Under the pieces are notes generated by a model. It did no database searches, was not told where the DNA came from, and saw nothing but the letters and a program-made list of their open reading frames with translations. DNA of 64,000 nucleotides. Source: Eudorina sp. 2006-703-Eu-15. Lineage: Eukaryota; Chlorophyta; Chlorophyceae; Chlamydomonadales; Volvocaceae. Positions 12,801 through 19,191 of this stretch are shown here, one piece after another; within the stretch, counting starts at the first letter, position 1; each line of letters opens with the position of its first letter. The stretch covers positions 976,857-1,040,856 of the forward strand of contig BDSI01000005.1 of assembly GCA_003117195.1 (NCBI GenBank), in the 5' to 3' direction. Made by a program: the position numbers and the translations under genes.

Positions 12801-15728
12801 TGGGCGACTGTCTCGGCCAAGCGGTGTTCTAGGTCCGCCGCCGGGAGGCCCCGGGCGCTCGTACGAGTGAAATAATGCCTCGGCGGCCGTTGCGCCGAAG
12901 TGGGAGGGGGAGCCTGCGGGCGAGTGATGGGCGGGCGTACGGCGCGCGCCGATCAGTCACACCGGGCGGCGACCGCCGGGTCTCGGTAACCGCCGTCCAC
13001 CCCGTCGCCCAAGCCGAGCCGCTGGGTCCCTTCGCTGGTGCGGGCTTTCTTGCCGCCTAAGGTATCATCACTCCTAGGGCCCTCTCGCCCACGTGGCGGT
13101 TACACCGACGGCGTTCTCGCCGACAAAGGGGGTGTGCGCGCCAATCAGGGACTCCTCGTCCTCGCGAGCGTCCCGCCTAGTGTGGCATTCGACCAGTGTG
13201 GGCGTCCTAGCCGGGTGCAGGCATCCTCGCCAACCGCGGATCTACCCGCTAACGTGGGCTTTCTCGCCAAGAGCTGACATTCTCGCCAGGTGTGGGCCTT
13301 CGCGCCGGGTACGGGCATTCTCGCCCAAGTGCGGGCCTTCTCGCCAAGTGCAGGGCATTCTCGCCAGGTGCGGCATTCTCGCCAAGTGCAGGGCATTCTC
13401 GCCAGGTACGGGCCTTCTCGCCCAAGTGCAGGCCTTCTCGCCAAGTGCAGGGCATTCTCGCCAGGTGCGGCATTCTCGCCAAGTGCGGGGCATTCTCGCC
13501 AAGTGCAGGGCATTCTCGCCAGGTGCGGCATTCTCGCCAGGTGCGGCATTCTCGCCAGGTGCGGCATTCTCGCCAAGTGCAGGGCATTCTCGCCAAGTGC
13601 AGGGCATTCTCGCCAGGTGCGGCATTCTCGCCAGGTGCAGGGCATTCTCGCCAAGTGCAGGGCATTCTCGCCAGGTGCGGCATTCTCGCCGAGTGCCGGG
13701 CATTCTCGCCAAGTGCAGGGCATTCTCGCCAGGAGCAGGCATTCCCGCCCGGTGTCGGCATTCTCCCGACTGGGCGTCCCGCCGAGATGGCAACTTCTTC
13801 CGACGGGCGCGTACCCCGGCACGAGTGGTCTTCCCCTTAACCCGGGTCTTCCAGACACCCTTCGGCTCAGGCTCTCTAGCCACTGGCCAACCGCGACCAG
13901 CCCTTCTGGTGGCACCCTTCTCGGTGCCCTAAACCGGGTCGGGCCCGCCGCGCCGGTCGACTCACATTCGGGTCGAGGTCGAGTCGTGCGTCTACGACTG
14001 GTGCCTCCGGGTCTCCCACGCCATTGTCTCGATTCTGAGAGCAGCGAGCATCCGGGATTTCGTTAAAGGCGAGGTCAAGGTAAGGTGAGGCGAGCCAGGG
14101 CGACTCGGCTTGCTTGCTCTACGCGTAGTTATTCGATCTCGAGTCTCGTCGCTATTTACTGACGATTCCCGTGCAGTTGCTAAAGGGGTCCGGTGGTTGC
14201 GCCTTTCCAAGTTCATCTCCGTGCACTCGCGCCGAACGCAAGGTGGCGCCTTCAGGCGGGTTCCCTTCTGCGTGCGCACCCTCCACCTGCCCATTATGCC
14301 GCGTTCTAACCGGTTCCTGCGAGTTTGAAAGGTCAAGACCCGATCTGCAAGCAACATCCCCAACTCACCCCGCCCCGCGGCCTTTACTTACTGCTTGCAT
14401 CCTGATAACTTGATGTAAGGTAGTCGATGAGTATAGCCGGTCTTGAGTCGCCGCGCCGAGCTTTCTGGTGGTTGACTTTGACGGCGACGGGTTGAACTCT
14501 TAAACTTTTTCTCGTGGCCGGCTTAATACGCGCAACAGATTTGGCGTAAGTCTTTGTGGATTGAGTGTGACGGAAAGAAGGCCGGGCTTGGCGCCAACTC
14601 TGGAATTATACTGAGTACGACAGCAGGACGGGCCGAGCATTTCAATATTGTTTAGTACAGTGCGTGTACGGCTCTCGCTATAAATAGAGTGTGAAACGCT
14701 CTCCCAGCATCTCAAGAAGCCTTTGCAGCTCTTGCCTGCTACAGCATCTCGAAAAGGCTTTGCAGCTCTCATCTGCTGCATTCAGGCTCCACACACGCAT
14801 GCATCACCCTACGTGTACTTCGCCGTAGCTCATGTACTGCTGTACTCATCACCGACGTACTCGCGCGCAGTACCTATCTATATGTTGCTCGTTAATTATT
14901 ATTACCATGGAAATGTTGCCCAACGTGTTGACCCAAACCTTTTTTTGGCTTGCAGTGGTTGATGCCTTGGGCCCGTTCCCAACACCCGCTGCCCACGATT
15001 GGTTCAATCGCACATGGTTCGCTGGTTGGCAAGTGGATGTGGACACTGACCGAGTCCATCCACCAGCCTACGGTCATCGGCTCATGGCTGAGCTCCTCAT
15101 GCACTACATAAGCACTGTTGTTGATCACTACAGGAGTTTTCATGCGTACGAGCTGCCCCGGGATTATGTGGTGAGGGACCCCCTTTTCGTCGACAAACGT
15201 GTGAGGGACATGTATATGAACAGTAAGCCAGTGATTTTTAGTTTCCAGTTGGTGTTCTCCAGGAAATGTGAGCTCGCTGGAAATGGGGACAACTGGAAAT
15301 GGGGCCAAGATGTGCCTGGGAAGTATGGATATTACACTCAAACACCCGGGGCCTACTGTGTGGTATACGTAACACCAGAGGAAGTTGGACGGCTCACAGC
15401 AGGAGAGGTTCATGTGCAGCTGCTGAAGTCGTACAATCATATGGGCGTCCTGAACGTGTCGGTTACTGTTGGCAACTATGACAATAATCTTGGACACAGT
15501 GGCTCTTGTAGGGACGCATTCACTGACAGCGCATCACAGCTGATCGGCTCAATGGTCGTCGACACCCTCTGGTCAAATCACGTCTCTCTTGTGACAACAG
15601 AATCCTTCAAAATCCAGCTGCCCGCTAACAAGGATGCAAAGAAGACGTGTCTGTTCCTAAAGTTCATGGCCACATTGACCAACCGGACTGAGAACAAGGT
15701 AAAACTTTTTTCCTATTCCCTCTTCTGA
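864..15728 (+). CDS. Secreted SGNH/GDSL-type hydrolase gene split by a Kangaroo-like element
   Basis: Exons seen are 864-1050, 1815-2247 and 14956-15728. Exon 1 starts with a signal peptide (MVFRLWSLAILFPLLCYSS) and ends phase 1 at GTAAGT. Exon 2 continues in phase and forms GASVTCG, the GxS block I with the candidate nucleophile Ser, then DLVILDTAV, and ends phase 2 at GTGAGT (2248). The last exon follows TTTGGCTTGCAG and contains DTDRVHPPAYGHRL, the block V Asp-x-x-His, then a beta-rich domain of about 170 residues ending KVKLFSYSLF-stop. This resembles the SGNH-type protein family of Chlamydomonas and Volvox. The phases of exon 2 (2) and the last exon (1) do not join directly, so at least one middle exon of about 30-50 residues is missing or unrecognised between 2248 and 14955, the interval that holds the retrotransposon. 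The gene is either interrupted within an intron and functional, or damaged. The substrate is unknown, probably an ester in wall or matrix. Confidence 0.65.
1051..1814 (+). other. Intron 1 of the SGNH gene, with 30 bp perfect tandem duplication
   Basis: The intron runs from GTAAGT (1051) to GCAAGCAG (1814). It contains two adjacent identical 30 bp copies (1621-1650 and 1651-1680, beginning CTTTCTACATATTCACGG). No other coding signal was seen on either strand. Confidence 0.6.
2248..4433 (+). other. Intronic sequence upstream of the retrotransposon; no certain gene
   Basis: From the GTGAGT donor at 2248 to the left edge of the mobile element. Short ORFs on both strands lack recognisable domains. 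A missing middle exon of the SGNH gene should lie here or just right of the element. The only weak candidate is a segment near 2595-2620 that reads TGFYAVPTV in one frame, but it lacks splice sites in the right phase. Short runs of TACGTACG and GTAGGTAG occur. Confidence 0.4.
4434..4540 (-). repeat. Split direct repeat B2 of the Kangaroo-like element
   Basis: These 107 bp are identical to 6550-6656 (offset 2116). The copy ends exactly after ATGGCC (4535-4540), so it supplies the start codon of the plus-strand recombinase gene. It is the 3' terminus of the element in element sense. Confidence 0.9.
4535..6308 (+). CDS. Tyrosine recombinase of the Kangaroo-like element (four-exon model)
   Basis: The enzyme integrates the element by site-specific recombination of a circular DNA intermediate. 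Proposed exons are 4535-4654, 4725-4904, 4967-5038 and 5109-6308. All junctions are GT-AG and phase 0, with introns of 70, 62 and 70 bp, giving 523 residues from the ATG at the end of repeat B2. The catalytic core lies in the last exon, which alone is open for 400 codons. It has box I Arg in SAYRGYDVGKL (about R332), Lys hairpin GTKTYRT, HxxR in NHSFRRG (H470, R473), and the nucleophile Tyr in LGRYLD (Y505). All catalytic residues are therefore present. The gene is antisense to gag and RT. Introns can persist because the sense genomic RNA would not be spliced at them. The N-terminal exons are less certain than the core. Confidence 0.85.
6399..6550 (-). repeat. Split direct repeat A2 (internal copy)
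   Basis: These 152 bp are identical to 14502-14653. The copy abuts B1 without a spacer, reproducing the circle junction expected of the extrachromosomal intermediate. Confidence 0.9.
6550..6656 (-). repeat. Split direct repeat B1 (internal copy)
   Basis: These 107 bp are identical to 4434-4540, including the terminal ATGGCC. The plus-strand ORF that follows this copy (MAIPHRLSGL...) is short and Ser-rich, and I do not regard it as a gene. Confidence 0.9.
6758..7246 (-). CDS. Small acidic ORF of the retrotransposon, unknown function
   Basis: Open frame of 162 codons downstream of RT-RNase H-MT and upstream of B1. The first listed codon is TTG; an in-frame ATG follows at MSLTVCGTYFAWE. The protein has many Trp and Cys in its middle and an acidic tail (YEEPEEESDEALED). 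No family recognised. It is in a position where DIRS-order elements normally carry nothing on this strand. It may be a real accessory protein or a long chance ORF in GC-rich DNA. Confidence 0.45.
   Translation of the reverse strand: MTWLSDRFCWVEFENRYPDPGVPDRREAYMSLTVCGTYFAWERPHFGGTAQLSEVPGILEDFCDQLPATLAARVAEARLVYARCSGAGVGCWELWARLDQDLATQWGAPNPQLFACVATAVDGAIAWWPGLETAAEGPEEFEFECVFSYEEPEEESDEALED
7521..9974 (-). CDS. Reverse transcriptase-RNase H-methyltransferase-like polyprotein (pol)
   Basis: Makes the DNA copy of the element. The listed frame gives 817 residues, but its first codon is GTG. The frame is open back to the UAG ending gag (10008-10010), so it may be made as a gag-pol readthrough product or start at an internal Met (MADLPRSGTRDGV). 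RT spans about residues 230-460, with TTDDTSGYWN (first Asp) and YLIDD (DD at 373-374). RNase H spans about 535-660, with GDASEFGYGG (D539), SSTEREV and YQTDSQAA. The C-terminal 120 residues contain YLNPPFQT (N740) and resemble the Dam-like methyltransferase module of DIRS-type elements. No integrase or aspartic protease is present, as expected for this order. Confidence 0.9.
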   Translation of the reverse strand: MRVADGTVWPWAQAVEENLLLGLGGGADDSEQDSGEQSDEEGWVDLEEDPLIIRDGEQASVGPFRRREWTQPAWQESQEGVTEIESIMADLPRSGTRDGVDPTPSGVFEQQLRAHLRDPAAFRPGLLSQNLPAWRRYFSLANGGRPASAAQRTVLSFLQEGIRFRFVGAPGPGEATSARYRAKRRVVTQMLRKAAPGRDPEEMLTGQTPHPVKFPNHRSATEHAEFVRSEVQKAREMGVVARWTPDMGKPTVINGLRVVVSQGGRKLRLCMNPMYPNLFMEIPKVKYETISDVCGFVMEGDWLITTDDTSGYWNLLLHPDMYGIAAFDLDGDVHYFRSMAFGFAPACWAYTLLKQEVYRPLRAEGWDLAYLIDDCLTAARTEGQARFAARLLVRLLTALGFTLGAKKCQLQPTQKAKFLGFEVDTQRQALSVPGEKVQELERLVGDLEATEAQGQPITHRQVAQVAGKIMAMSPAVSLAPLHARVVALALVGKDSWEAAIPDPAAFVQRARLFLHLLRLKNGRTWWAKPTPMHLRAAGDASEFGYGGLLPDGELGEASSFSVPFTREQANRMAAGDFSSTEREVTAMGVCLRWVEARRPELVRSGRVQYQTDSQAAMFCVLGMKGTPPCLAAVDALLTWCAERDLELEVVWYPREADLQQLADALSKADSLSQWQLNEEVFQSLWGEACLGGRLPTVDAFADEGTCKLPRFFAPTWSPNAAAVDAFAQEWGGDQQLLYLNPPFQTLGRVVQKIRDERANCVLIAPVWPRWWAVTLRSLPVKARRRLPHTDLFWRSRPGGSEHFKSPQYAVEAVYILW
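10008..11426 (-). CDS. Gag-like capsid protein of the Kangaroo-like element
   Basis: 472 codons in the same frame as pol, ending at UAG 10008-10010. The first half is alpha-helical and non-repetitive (QLNHMARSG, FREYDKSLASFLGPEG, RRWTDMLLRDDLVDHLIEVL). A Gly/Ala/Pro-rich linker follows, then a C-terminal segment with a zinc-knuckle-like Cys/His cluster (C-x9-C-x-H-x3-C in VCLSATIGTRGCEHRPTC). Assignment to gag rests on position before RT and this architecture. The listed start is GTG and the frame is open further upstream, overlapping the preceding ORF, so the true N-terminus is uncertain and could come from a frameshift. Confidence 0.75.
   Translation of the reverse strand: MAGAPGRSAPDWGQPQPRTRSWAGEELGSGPSWEAGRVAQPGVQERWFPKTALFPLVDQPDVASGFDRQLNHMARSGQVTAAPPVPEQADAQALLAFRQQLYSEGGPQAVTLPAFQAGLAVRCAAYIVAYVGGRAVQLHEIQEAAEGSMRRQLQIPFREYDKSLASFLGPEGRAALEQAVLARMELLWRSAAAGSNVPLQLARRWTDMLLRDDLVDHLIEVLQAGAARGQWPSPVVGPAVVELAERYFDGPPPEAYDQHFWGPLTYGVMDALGSLTSRCRELRTQASSFNAVTATLSATLSALRPPPTNPTPGGAPAYEAPAGGRGPRGAAGAPRGGAGSSVGTLAAGSAGPGGSGPAGGEAAGRLPSRAATVAKLLAESDQGPCNALLAKADAALVAAGLQPLGTGRDLAAALLRLSGPKVCLSATIGTRGCEHRPTCTFVKYGLQGEPGWDVVVERLVRSAQERALAGGA
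11459..12820 (-). CDS. Ala/Pro-rich low-complexity ORF upstream of gag
   Basis: 453 codons, mostly Ala, Pro, Asp and Arg, predicted disordered, ending SRRL-stop at 11459. First listed codon TTG; an in-frame ATG follows soon after (MAGRRPRDAAVV). It ends in a different frame from gag, whose frame is already open across the overlap. A programmed shift or independent initiation would be needed to link them. Composition alone can generate such an ORF, so coding status is moderate. If real it would be an N-terminal gag extension or a separate ORF1. Confidence 0.5.
   Translation of the reverse strand: MAETVAQPKDQGLMAGRRPRDAAVVPSPARPTSRSRASSEDGDDPTNLGPEGPTTSTAPPRLPPPAPSRRASATAEEADHHLLAQMGPVPLGTTRTPLGEPVGVAPAAAAAGTAAGPAAAPAVLAPVGAASAAAAAAPRAPAAFAPTADSAGARADARPQSAARVEAAHERVTAANLPAAPVGWAPAAAQPTFAPTAAPRAPAADPAAASAPGPAVVDHHPVAAAAAAASAAAAAAPAVDDRARHAGGLAPRLRPMGDGRSRPPAVGQLGGIDYPPGDLADPDDPDLEWDAADPTDFAARVVPQAPAPAPAAAAARDPAAVHPGHTAAAYPAAAGWFPAVALPAVGDFTRFAGSVAPHARLAENEPYEPAYRAGDTARFEEPGHAWDPRGPRGRDPDYPGELPAWGPQGREVPRAQAVYRPPPVKGLPTGHTALPRPGSTSVAANPYAGSRRL
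13265..13770. repeat. 20 bp minisatellite in the element leader
   Basis: About 25 head-to-tail units of GGCATTCTCGCCAAGTGCAG, with 18 bp variants (AAGTGCAG/AGGTGCGG alternates). It lies between repeat A1 and the first minus-strand ORF, that is, in the 5' leader of the element RNA. It is open in several frames only because the unit lacks stops; I do not call it coding. Confidence 0.9.
13771..14501. other. Element leader without recognised features
   Basis: GC-rich to mixed sequence between the minisatellite and repeat A1. No domain-bearing ORF seen on either strand. It presumably belongs to the 5' untranslated leader of the retrotransposon RNA. Confidence 0.4.
14502..14653 (-). repeat. Split direct repeat A1 of the Kangaroo-like element
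   Basis: 152 bp identical to 6399-6550, forming the 5' terminus in element sense. It ends in TTCAATATTGTTT on the plus strand next to host DNA GTACAGTGCG. It should contain the promoter for the minus-strand genomic RNA; no clear motif could be assigned. Confidence 0.9.
14706..14779. repeat. Imperfect 37 bp tandem duplication
   Basis: 14706-14742 and 14743-14779 both begin AGCATCTC and share TTTGCAGCTCT and TGCTGC/TGCTAC. It lies just outside the retrotransposon on its right flank, inside the long SGNH intron. Confidence 0.7.
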
Positions 15729-16868
15729 CAGCCGAGGGAACCCCAGCTAGCTATCTGTCACGCAGCTAAGTTATTGACGCAATCAGGCAAGCTACAGGGG
15801 TGATGAGTGCATGCGTGGTGCGTGACAGCACGTACGGTATGCGCACACGGGTAGATTCTGATGATGAGCTGCTGCTCAATGTACGTCGGTATGGGATGAC
15901 AGAATCGGCCTGAGCCTCACGGATAATTGGCCCGTGACCGAGGCAGGTGTGGACAGATAGATGGTAGGTGCCTCGTAAGTACTGGCAAAGCAATGCAAGG
16001 CGGCTTCACTGGCAAGGCTACTGAATCGACTGTTGAAGCGTTACATCGATTGTGGGCCCTGCTGGCATGTATGTGTTGCGGAATGCTCGGCGACATAAGA
16101 CAGATTGGGAACTACGGCAGGAACTTGATCGGGGCGGAGAACATACGAGCCCGTGTGACCGAGGGGTGGCTGGAGAATGAGCGCGCCGGGGGGTCTGAGC
16201 GACAGATCGAATGCAACATCAATTATTCAATCAGCAGGGCGCGTGCGTGTGGTGGTGCGCGCCCGCGTGCGTGTAGATAGAAGTCCATCCTCTGTAGTGG
16301 GAAATCTGGGCCCGCGGGATAGAGCAGCATGGTCCCTCTGTAGTGGGAAGTCTGGGCGGGCCCGCGACTTAGAGCGGCATGGTAGTGGCAGTGCGTGCGT
16401 GCGTGTGTGGGAAGATTGCGGCCGAGCCCTACTCTGGCCGCCCCAAGACGCTGGCGGCTTGATCTGCCCATGCGGAGAGGGGGCCATTGAGTGCCCAGGC
16501 AGCAGGGTGCACCCGTGCCGTCCGCGGACCACGAGAGGTCTCGGCCATGCTGGTATTTATCGACGACACCGAGAACACCCACCCGCGCGTGCATGTGTGT
16601 CCATCTAACACAATCCCTTTGCGCATGCCTGGTTGGGTGGTCATGACAGTGGACTGGGCGTTGGGGTGACTGCGGCCATTCTGTTCGTGTACTTGTAATA
16701 AACGGGAAGGTCGAAACTGATACGTTAAATGTCCCAAATTGGTGGTGTTGAAAGGACACCAGTTCGCGAAACATTCCGAACCTCATAGAGTTCATCTGTA
16801 CGACTGATCGTACTTAAGCTTGCGGGCTTAGATCCAGAAAGTTGCCTGTCCTGAACCCCTTGAAAGGG
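15729..16868. other. Intergenic region
   Basis: No convincing gene. It contains a two-copy imperfect tandem repeat of 45-50 bp (16289-16333 and 16334-16383, both starting CCTCTGTAGTGGGAA and ending GAGC[AG]GCATGGT) and several GTGCGTGCGTG runs. ORFs on both strands here are short, Arg- or Pro-rich, and lack domains. Confidence 0.5.
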
Positions 16869-17003
16869 GCATTACGTTGTACGGCAGGTGCATGACGTGG
16901 CGTGCGTGTGTAAAAGGGCTGACTCTGCGGCCCTTTTACACACACCACGTCATGCCGTACAACACCACGCCCGCCGTAATCCACCTGCCGTACAACATAA
17001 TGC
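16869..17003. repeat. Nested inverted repeats at the edge of a GC-rich island
   Basis: 16877-16919 pairs imperfectly with 16930-16962 around a 10-base loop. It shares TTGTACGGCA, TGACGTGG and GTGTGTAAAAGGGC, with two small insertions in the left arm. In addition, 16869-16891 (ending GTTGTACGGCAGGTG) pairs with 16981-17003. The structure immediately precedes the nuclease-like ORF. Confidence 0.75.
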
Positions 17004-17059
17004 ACTTCTAAGAAGCTTCGGAACGGCCGCCGAGGGCCGCCTAAGACAGAAGGCGCCAG

Positions 17060-17568
17060 AAAAGACGCTCCCGCACCCGCCGCAGGCGGCCCCGCCATAC
17101 AAGCAGGTGGACAATGTGGTGTACCACCCCCCGGCGGCGGGGCGGGGCACACGGTACATAGTGGTGGAGTTGGATGGGCGGGAGCATGCGGGGGAGGGGC
17201 TGGTGGAGGACCTGTTCCGTGTGAACTGGGTGTACAACGCGCGTTTCCAGGGCGGCAAGTGCTGTGTGGTGCGTGTGAACCCGGACCGGTACGAGGCGCG
17301 CGACGGGTGGTGGTTCAACCCGCCCCTGCGTGCCCGCCTGGAGCGTGTGATGCGGGTGATGGCCCGCATCCGCGACCACACCACGGACGACGCGTCGTAC
17401 ATCTGTGTGTACTACCTGTTCTACTCGTACGGGCTGCTGGCTGGGCTGGCGCGGAATGGGGGCTGCCAGCTGGCGGAGGTGGAGCGGGATGTGGAGTACA
17501 GCCTTGTGTTTAGGCCGCACCCCAACCCATCGTACCTAGGGGGCGGCGCGCGGCTGCTGTCGGGCTGA
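17060..17568 (+). CDS. Nuclease-like ORF of probable giant-virus or mobile origin (partial)
   Basis: The conserved-looking part starts near 17110 (NVVYHPP) in a frame open from 16888. It has IVVELDGREHAGEGL, then CCVVRVNPDRYEARDG, then a helical LRARLERVMRVMARI, ending in TGA at 17566. The pattern E-x-D-x-x-x-H, then hydrophobic-R-x-NPD-x-Y, then R-L, resembles a restriction-like nuclease family common in large algal DNA viruses. This is recognition by eye and needs a profile search. No good ATG precedes the domain, so the 5' end is missing or the gene is decayed. Codon third positions are almost all G or C, unlike DNA on either side. Confidence 0.4.
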
Positions 17569-17606
17569 GCGCGCGCCTGACCTTGCTGTGCACGGCGCCG
17601 CCGCAG

Positions 17607-18270
17607 GAGTTCCGGCGGTTCCGGAGGATCAACTACGAGTGCAGCGCCGCGGGCCACGTCCGGAACCTGCGGACGCGCCGGGCGGTGGGGTTGGAGCGGA
17701 TGCCGCGGGCGGGCGACCAGCACCTGTAGAAGCTGGTGATGCAGCGGAACACGGTGCAGCGGCGGGTGGCGCTGCGGAATGTGGTGGCGGAGGTGTGGTC
17801 GGACCGGGTGGAGGGGGCCGCGGGCCTGCAGGTGGATGAGCAGGGGCGGGTGGAGGGGGAGCGGTGGGTGTACCACCGGGACATGGACCCGGGCAACTGC
17901 GCCGCGGCCAACCTGGTGGTGCTGGATTAGGAGGAGGCGCTGGCGCGGCGCCTTGCAACCCACCCCGCGGTGGTGTGTCGCCGGCGGCGCGAGCCCGCTG
18001 GGCCTGGGGCTCTGCAGAGGGACTGGACCTGGGGCTGGGCCTGGGAACGGGGCCGGGGTTGCGGATTGGTGGTGTTGGGGATGTGGGTGGCTGAGGGGAG
18101 GGCCTTGGCAGCTTGTATGCAGCGGGCCTGTATGTGGGGCGCCGTGGGTGGGGGGAGTGGGACCAGCCTGGGGGATGACGGTGGGCAGGTGGCGGCGGCG
18201 CCTATCATAGAGGTGACCCCAGCAGTGGCAGGGCCCCCAGCCGCGGTGGACTCGGTGGTGACGGCGGACC

Positions 18271-18301
<31 letters not shown>

Positions 18302-18332
18302 TACCCCGGTGGTGGCGGCGGCAGCCCCGTGA
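17607..18332 (+). pseudogene. HNH/NUMOD4-like homing-endonuclease relic with two in-frame TAG codons
   Basis: One frame carries RRINYECSAAGHVRNLRT, the NUMOD4-type start (YEVSN-G-VRN). Then LRNVVAEVW precedes the HNH-like VYHRDMDPGNCAAANLVVL. TAG occurs at 17727-17729, inside the domain, and at 17928-17930. The frame then stays open to TGA 18330-18332 with an Ala/Val-rich tail. Either this is a pseudogene in which CAG or TGG became TAG, or the TAGs were once suppressed. HNH proteins of this type are frequent in giant algal viruses and phages. Together with the neighbouring nuclease-like ORF this suggests a decayed viral insert. Confidence 0.5.
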
Positions 18333-18360
18333 TGCTTTGTTCCGTTCCTTGTGCCTCCTC

Positions 18361-18930
18361 ATGCTCTCTGTAAGCTTTATCTGGCTACTCTGCCACTGCA
18401 CGACTGCCATCCTCATACCCCTAGGTCTGACCTCAATTAGCTTTATAGGCGGCTGCCTGGCCGAAGTTTTACAATCGTACAGATGGGTGCAACGGCATCC
18501 CAAAGGGACCTTGAGGGCAGTGACGTCCACAGCAGTCCTCACAATGCTTAGCATACGGCTGGCGACGGCTGAGGCGACCGCTCTGCCACTGACCAGTATC
18601 ATACCGACTGCACTTCAGGGCCTGGAAACATTCCCCCCAGCCGTGGCACACTCACGCTTGGCCCTCAATGTCTGCACAATCATCGGTGTCATGACGGCAC
18701 CGGTGTACTCTACTACTGAAGCCCAGCTGGTGACGTGCTTACTTACACCCTTGGCGGTCCTTGCATGGAATGGACACGCCGCCGATATAAGTCCAACGAT
18801 CAACGAAAAGACACAATGTGCAGGGCCTCAAGACACCGCAACACAACAACCACTGGGCGCCACCACAACCGCCCGGTGTGTAAATGCCTTGACATGGGCA
18901 CCCCCGCAACCAACAACTGACCGGCAGTAA
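18361..18930 (+). CDS. Putative membrane-protein ORF, unknown
   Basis: The frame is open from 18337 (TTG); the first in-frame ATG is 18361. Three or four hydrophobic stretches are visible (FIWLLCHCTTAILIPLGL, LALNVCTIIGVMTAPVY, LVTCLLTPLAVLAW), then a Thr/Gln-rich tail to TAA at 18928. Base composition is near 50% GC, unlike the island just upstream. No family recognised. It is in the same frame as the Josephin-like segment that follows the TAA. It could be part of a decayed transposon gene or a chance ORF. Confidence 0.3.
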   Translation: MLSVSFIWLLCHCTTAILIPLGLTSISFIGGCLAEVLQSYRWVQRHPKGTLRAVTSTAVLTMLSIRLATAEATALPLTSIIPTALQGLETFPPAVAHSRLALNVCTIIGVMTAPVYSTTEAQLVTCLLTPLAVLAWNGHAADISPTINEKTQCAGPQDTATQQPLGATTTARCVNALTWAPPQPTTDRQ

Positions 18931-19191
18931 CCGCAACCCTATCACGAACGCCAACATGAGCAAATGTGCATGGTGCACGCAATCAATAACTTGATGGGTG
19001 GCCCACATATCGACCCAGGCCACATATTAGGATACTGTTGTACAATGTCCGTACACCTAGAACAGATGGGCAAAACCGGCGAGGCTAACCTCTGGCAAAC
19101 AGCCTTTCATCCACGAACGGGTTTCTTCTCAACAATCACGATCAATCACTACCTGACAGGGCGGAAGTTGCTATCTACTGCGACGGGATAA
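18931..19191 (+). pseudogene. Josephin-like cysteine-protease fragment
   Basis: Directly after the TAA at 18928, the same frame reads PQPYHERQHEQMCMVHAINN, then LMGGPHIDPGHILGY, and stops at 19189. The Q-x-C-x-x-H-A-x-N-N pattern is the catalytic-Cys signature of Josephin-type deubiquitinases. The second half of such a fold, with catalytic His and Asn/Asp, is not found. It is therefore a truncated fragment, possibly from a transposon- or virus-encoded protease. Confidence 0.35.

Larger units (their letters stand above)
4434..14653 (-). mobile_element. Kangaroo/PAT-like tyrosine-recombinase retrotransposon (DIRS order), complete
   Basis: In element sense (minus strand) the order is: repeat A1 (14653-14502), long leader with minisatellite, Ala/Pro-rich ORF, gag, RT-RNase H-MT, small acidic ORF, B1 (6656-6550) directly joined to A2 (6550-6399), tyrosine recombinase on the opposite strand, and B2 (4540-4434). 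A1/A2 are identical over 152 bp and B1/B2 over 107 bp, which is the split-direct-repeat layout of PAT-like elements. No target duplication is expected for recombinase-mediated insertion and none is seen. An inverted recombinase gene is, to my recollection, the hallmark of Kangaroo from Volvox carteri. Perfect repeat identity and intact ORFs indicate a recent, possibly active copy. It sits between exons of the SGNH gene, opposite in orientation to it. Confidence 0.9.

Noticed and set aside
13265..13770. CRISPR-like array
   Set aside because: Units are directly adjacent 18-20 bp repeats without unique spacers, inside a eukaryotic retrotransposon. It is a minisatellite.
17607..18332. Organism-wide reassignment of UAG
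   Set aside because: Only this island and the gag-pol junction show in-frame UAG; the nuclear genes here need no reassignment. Pseudogene decay is simpler.
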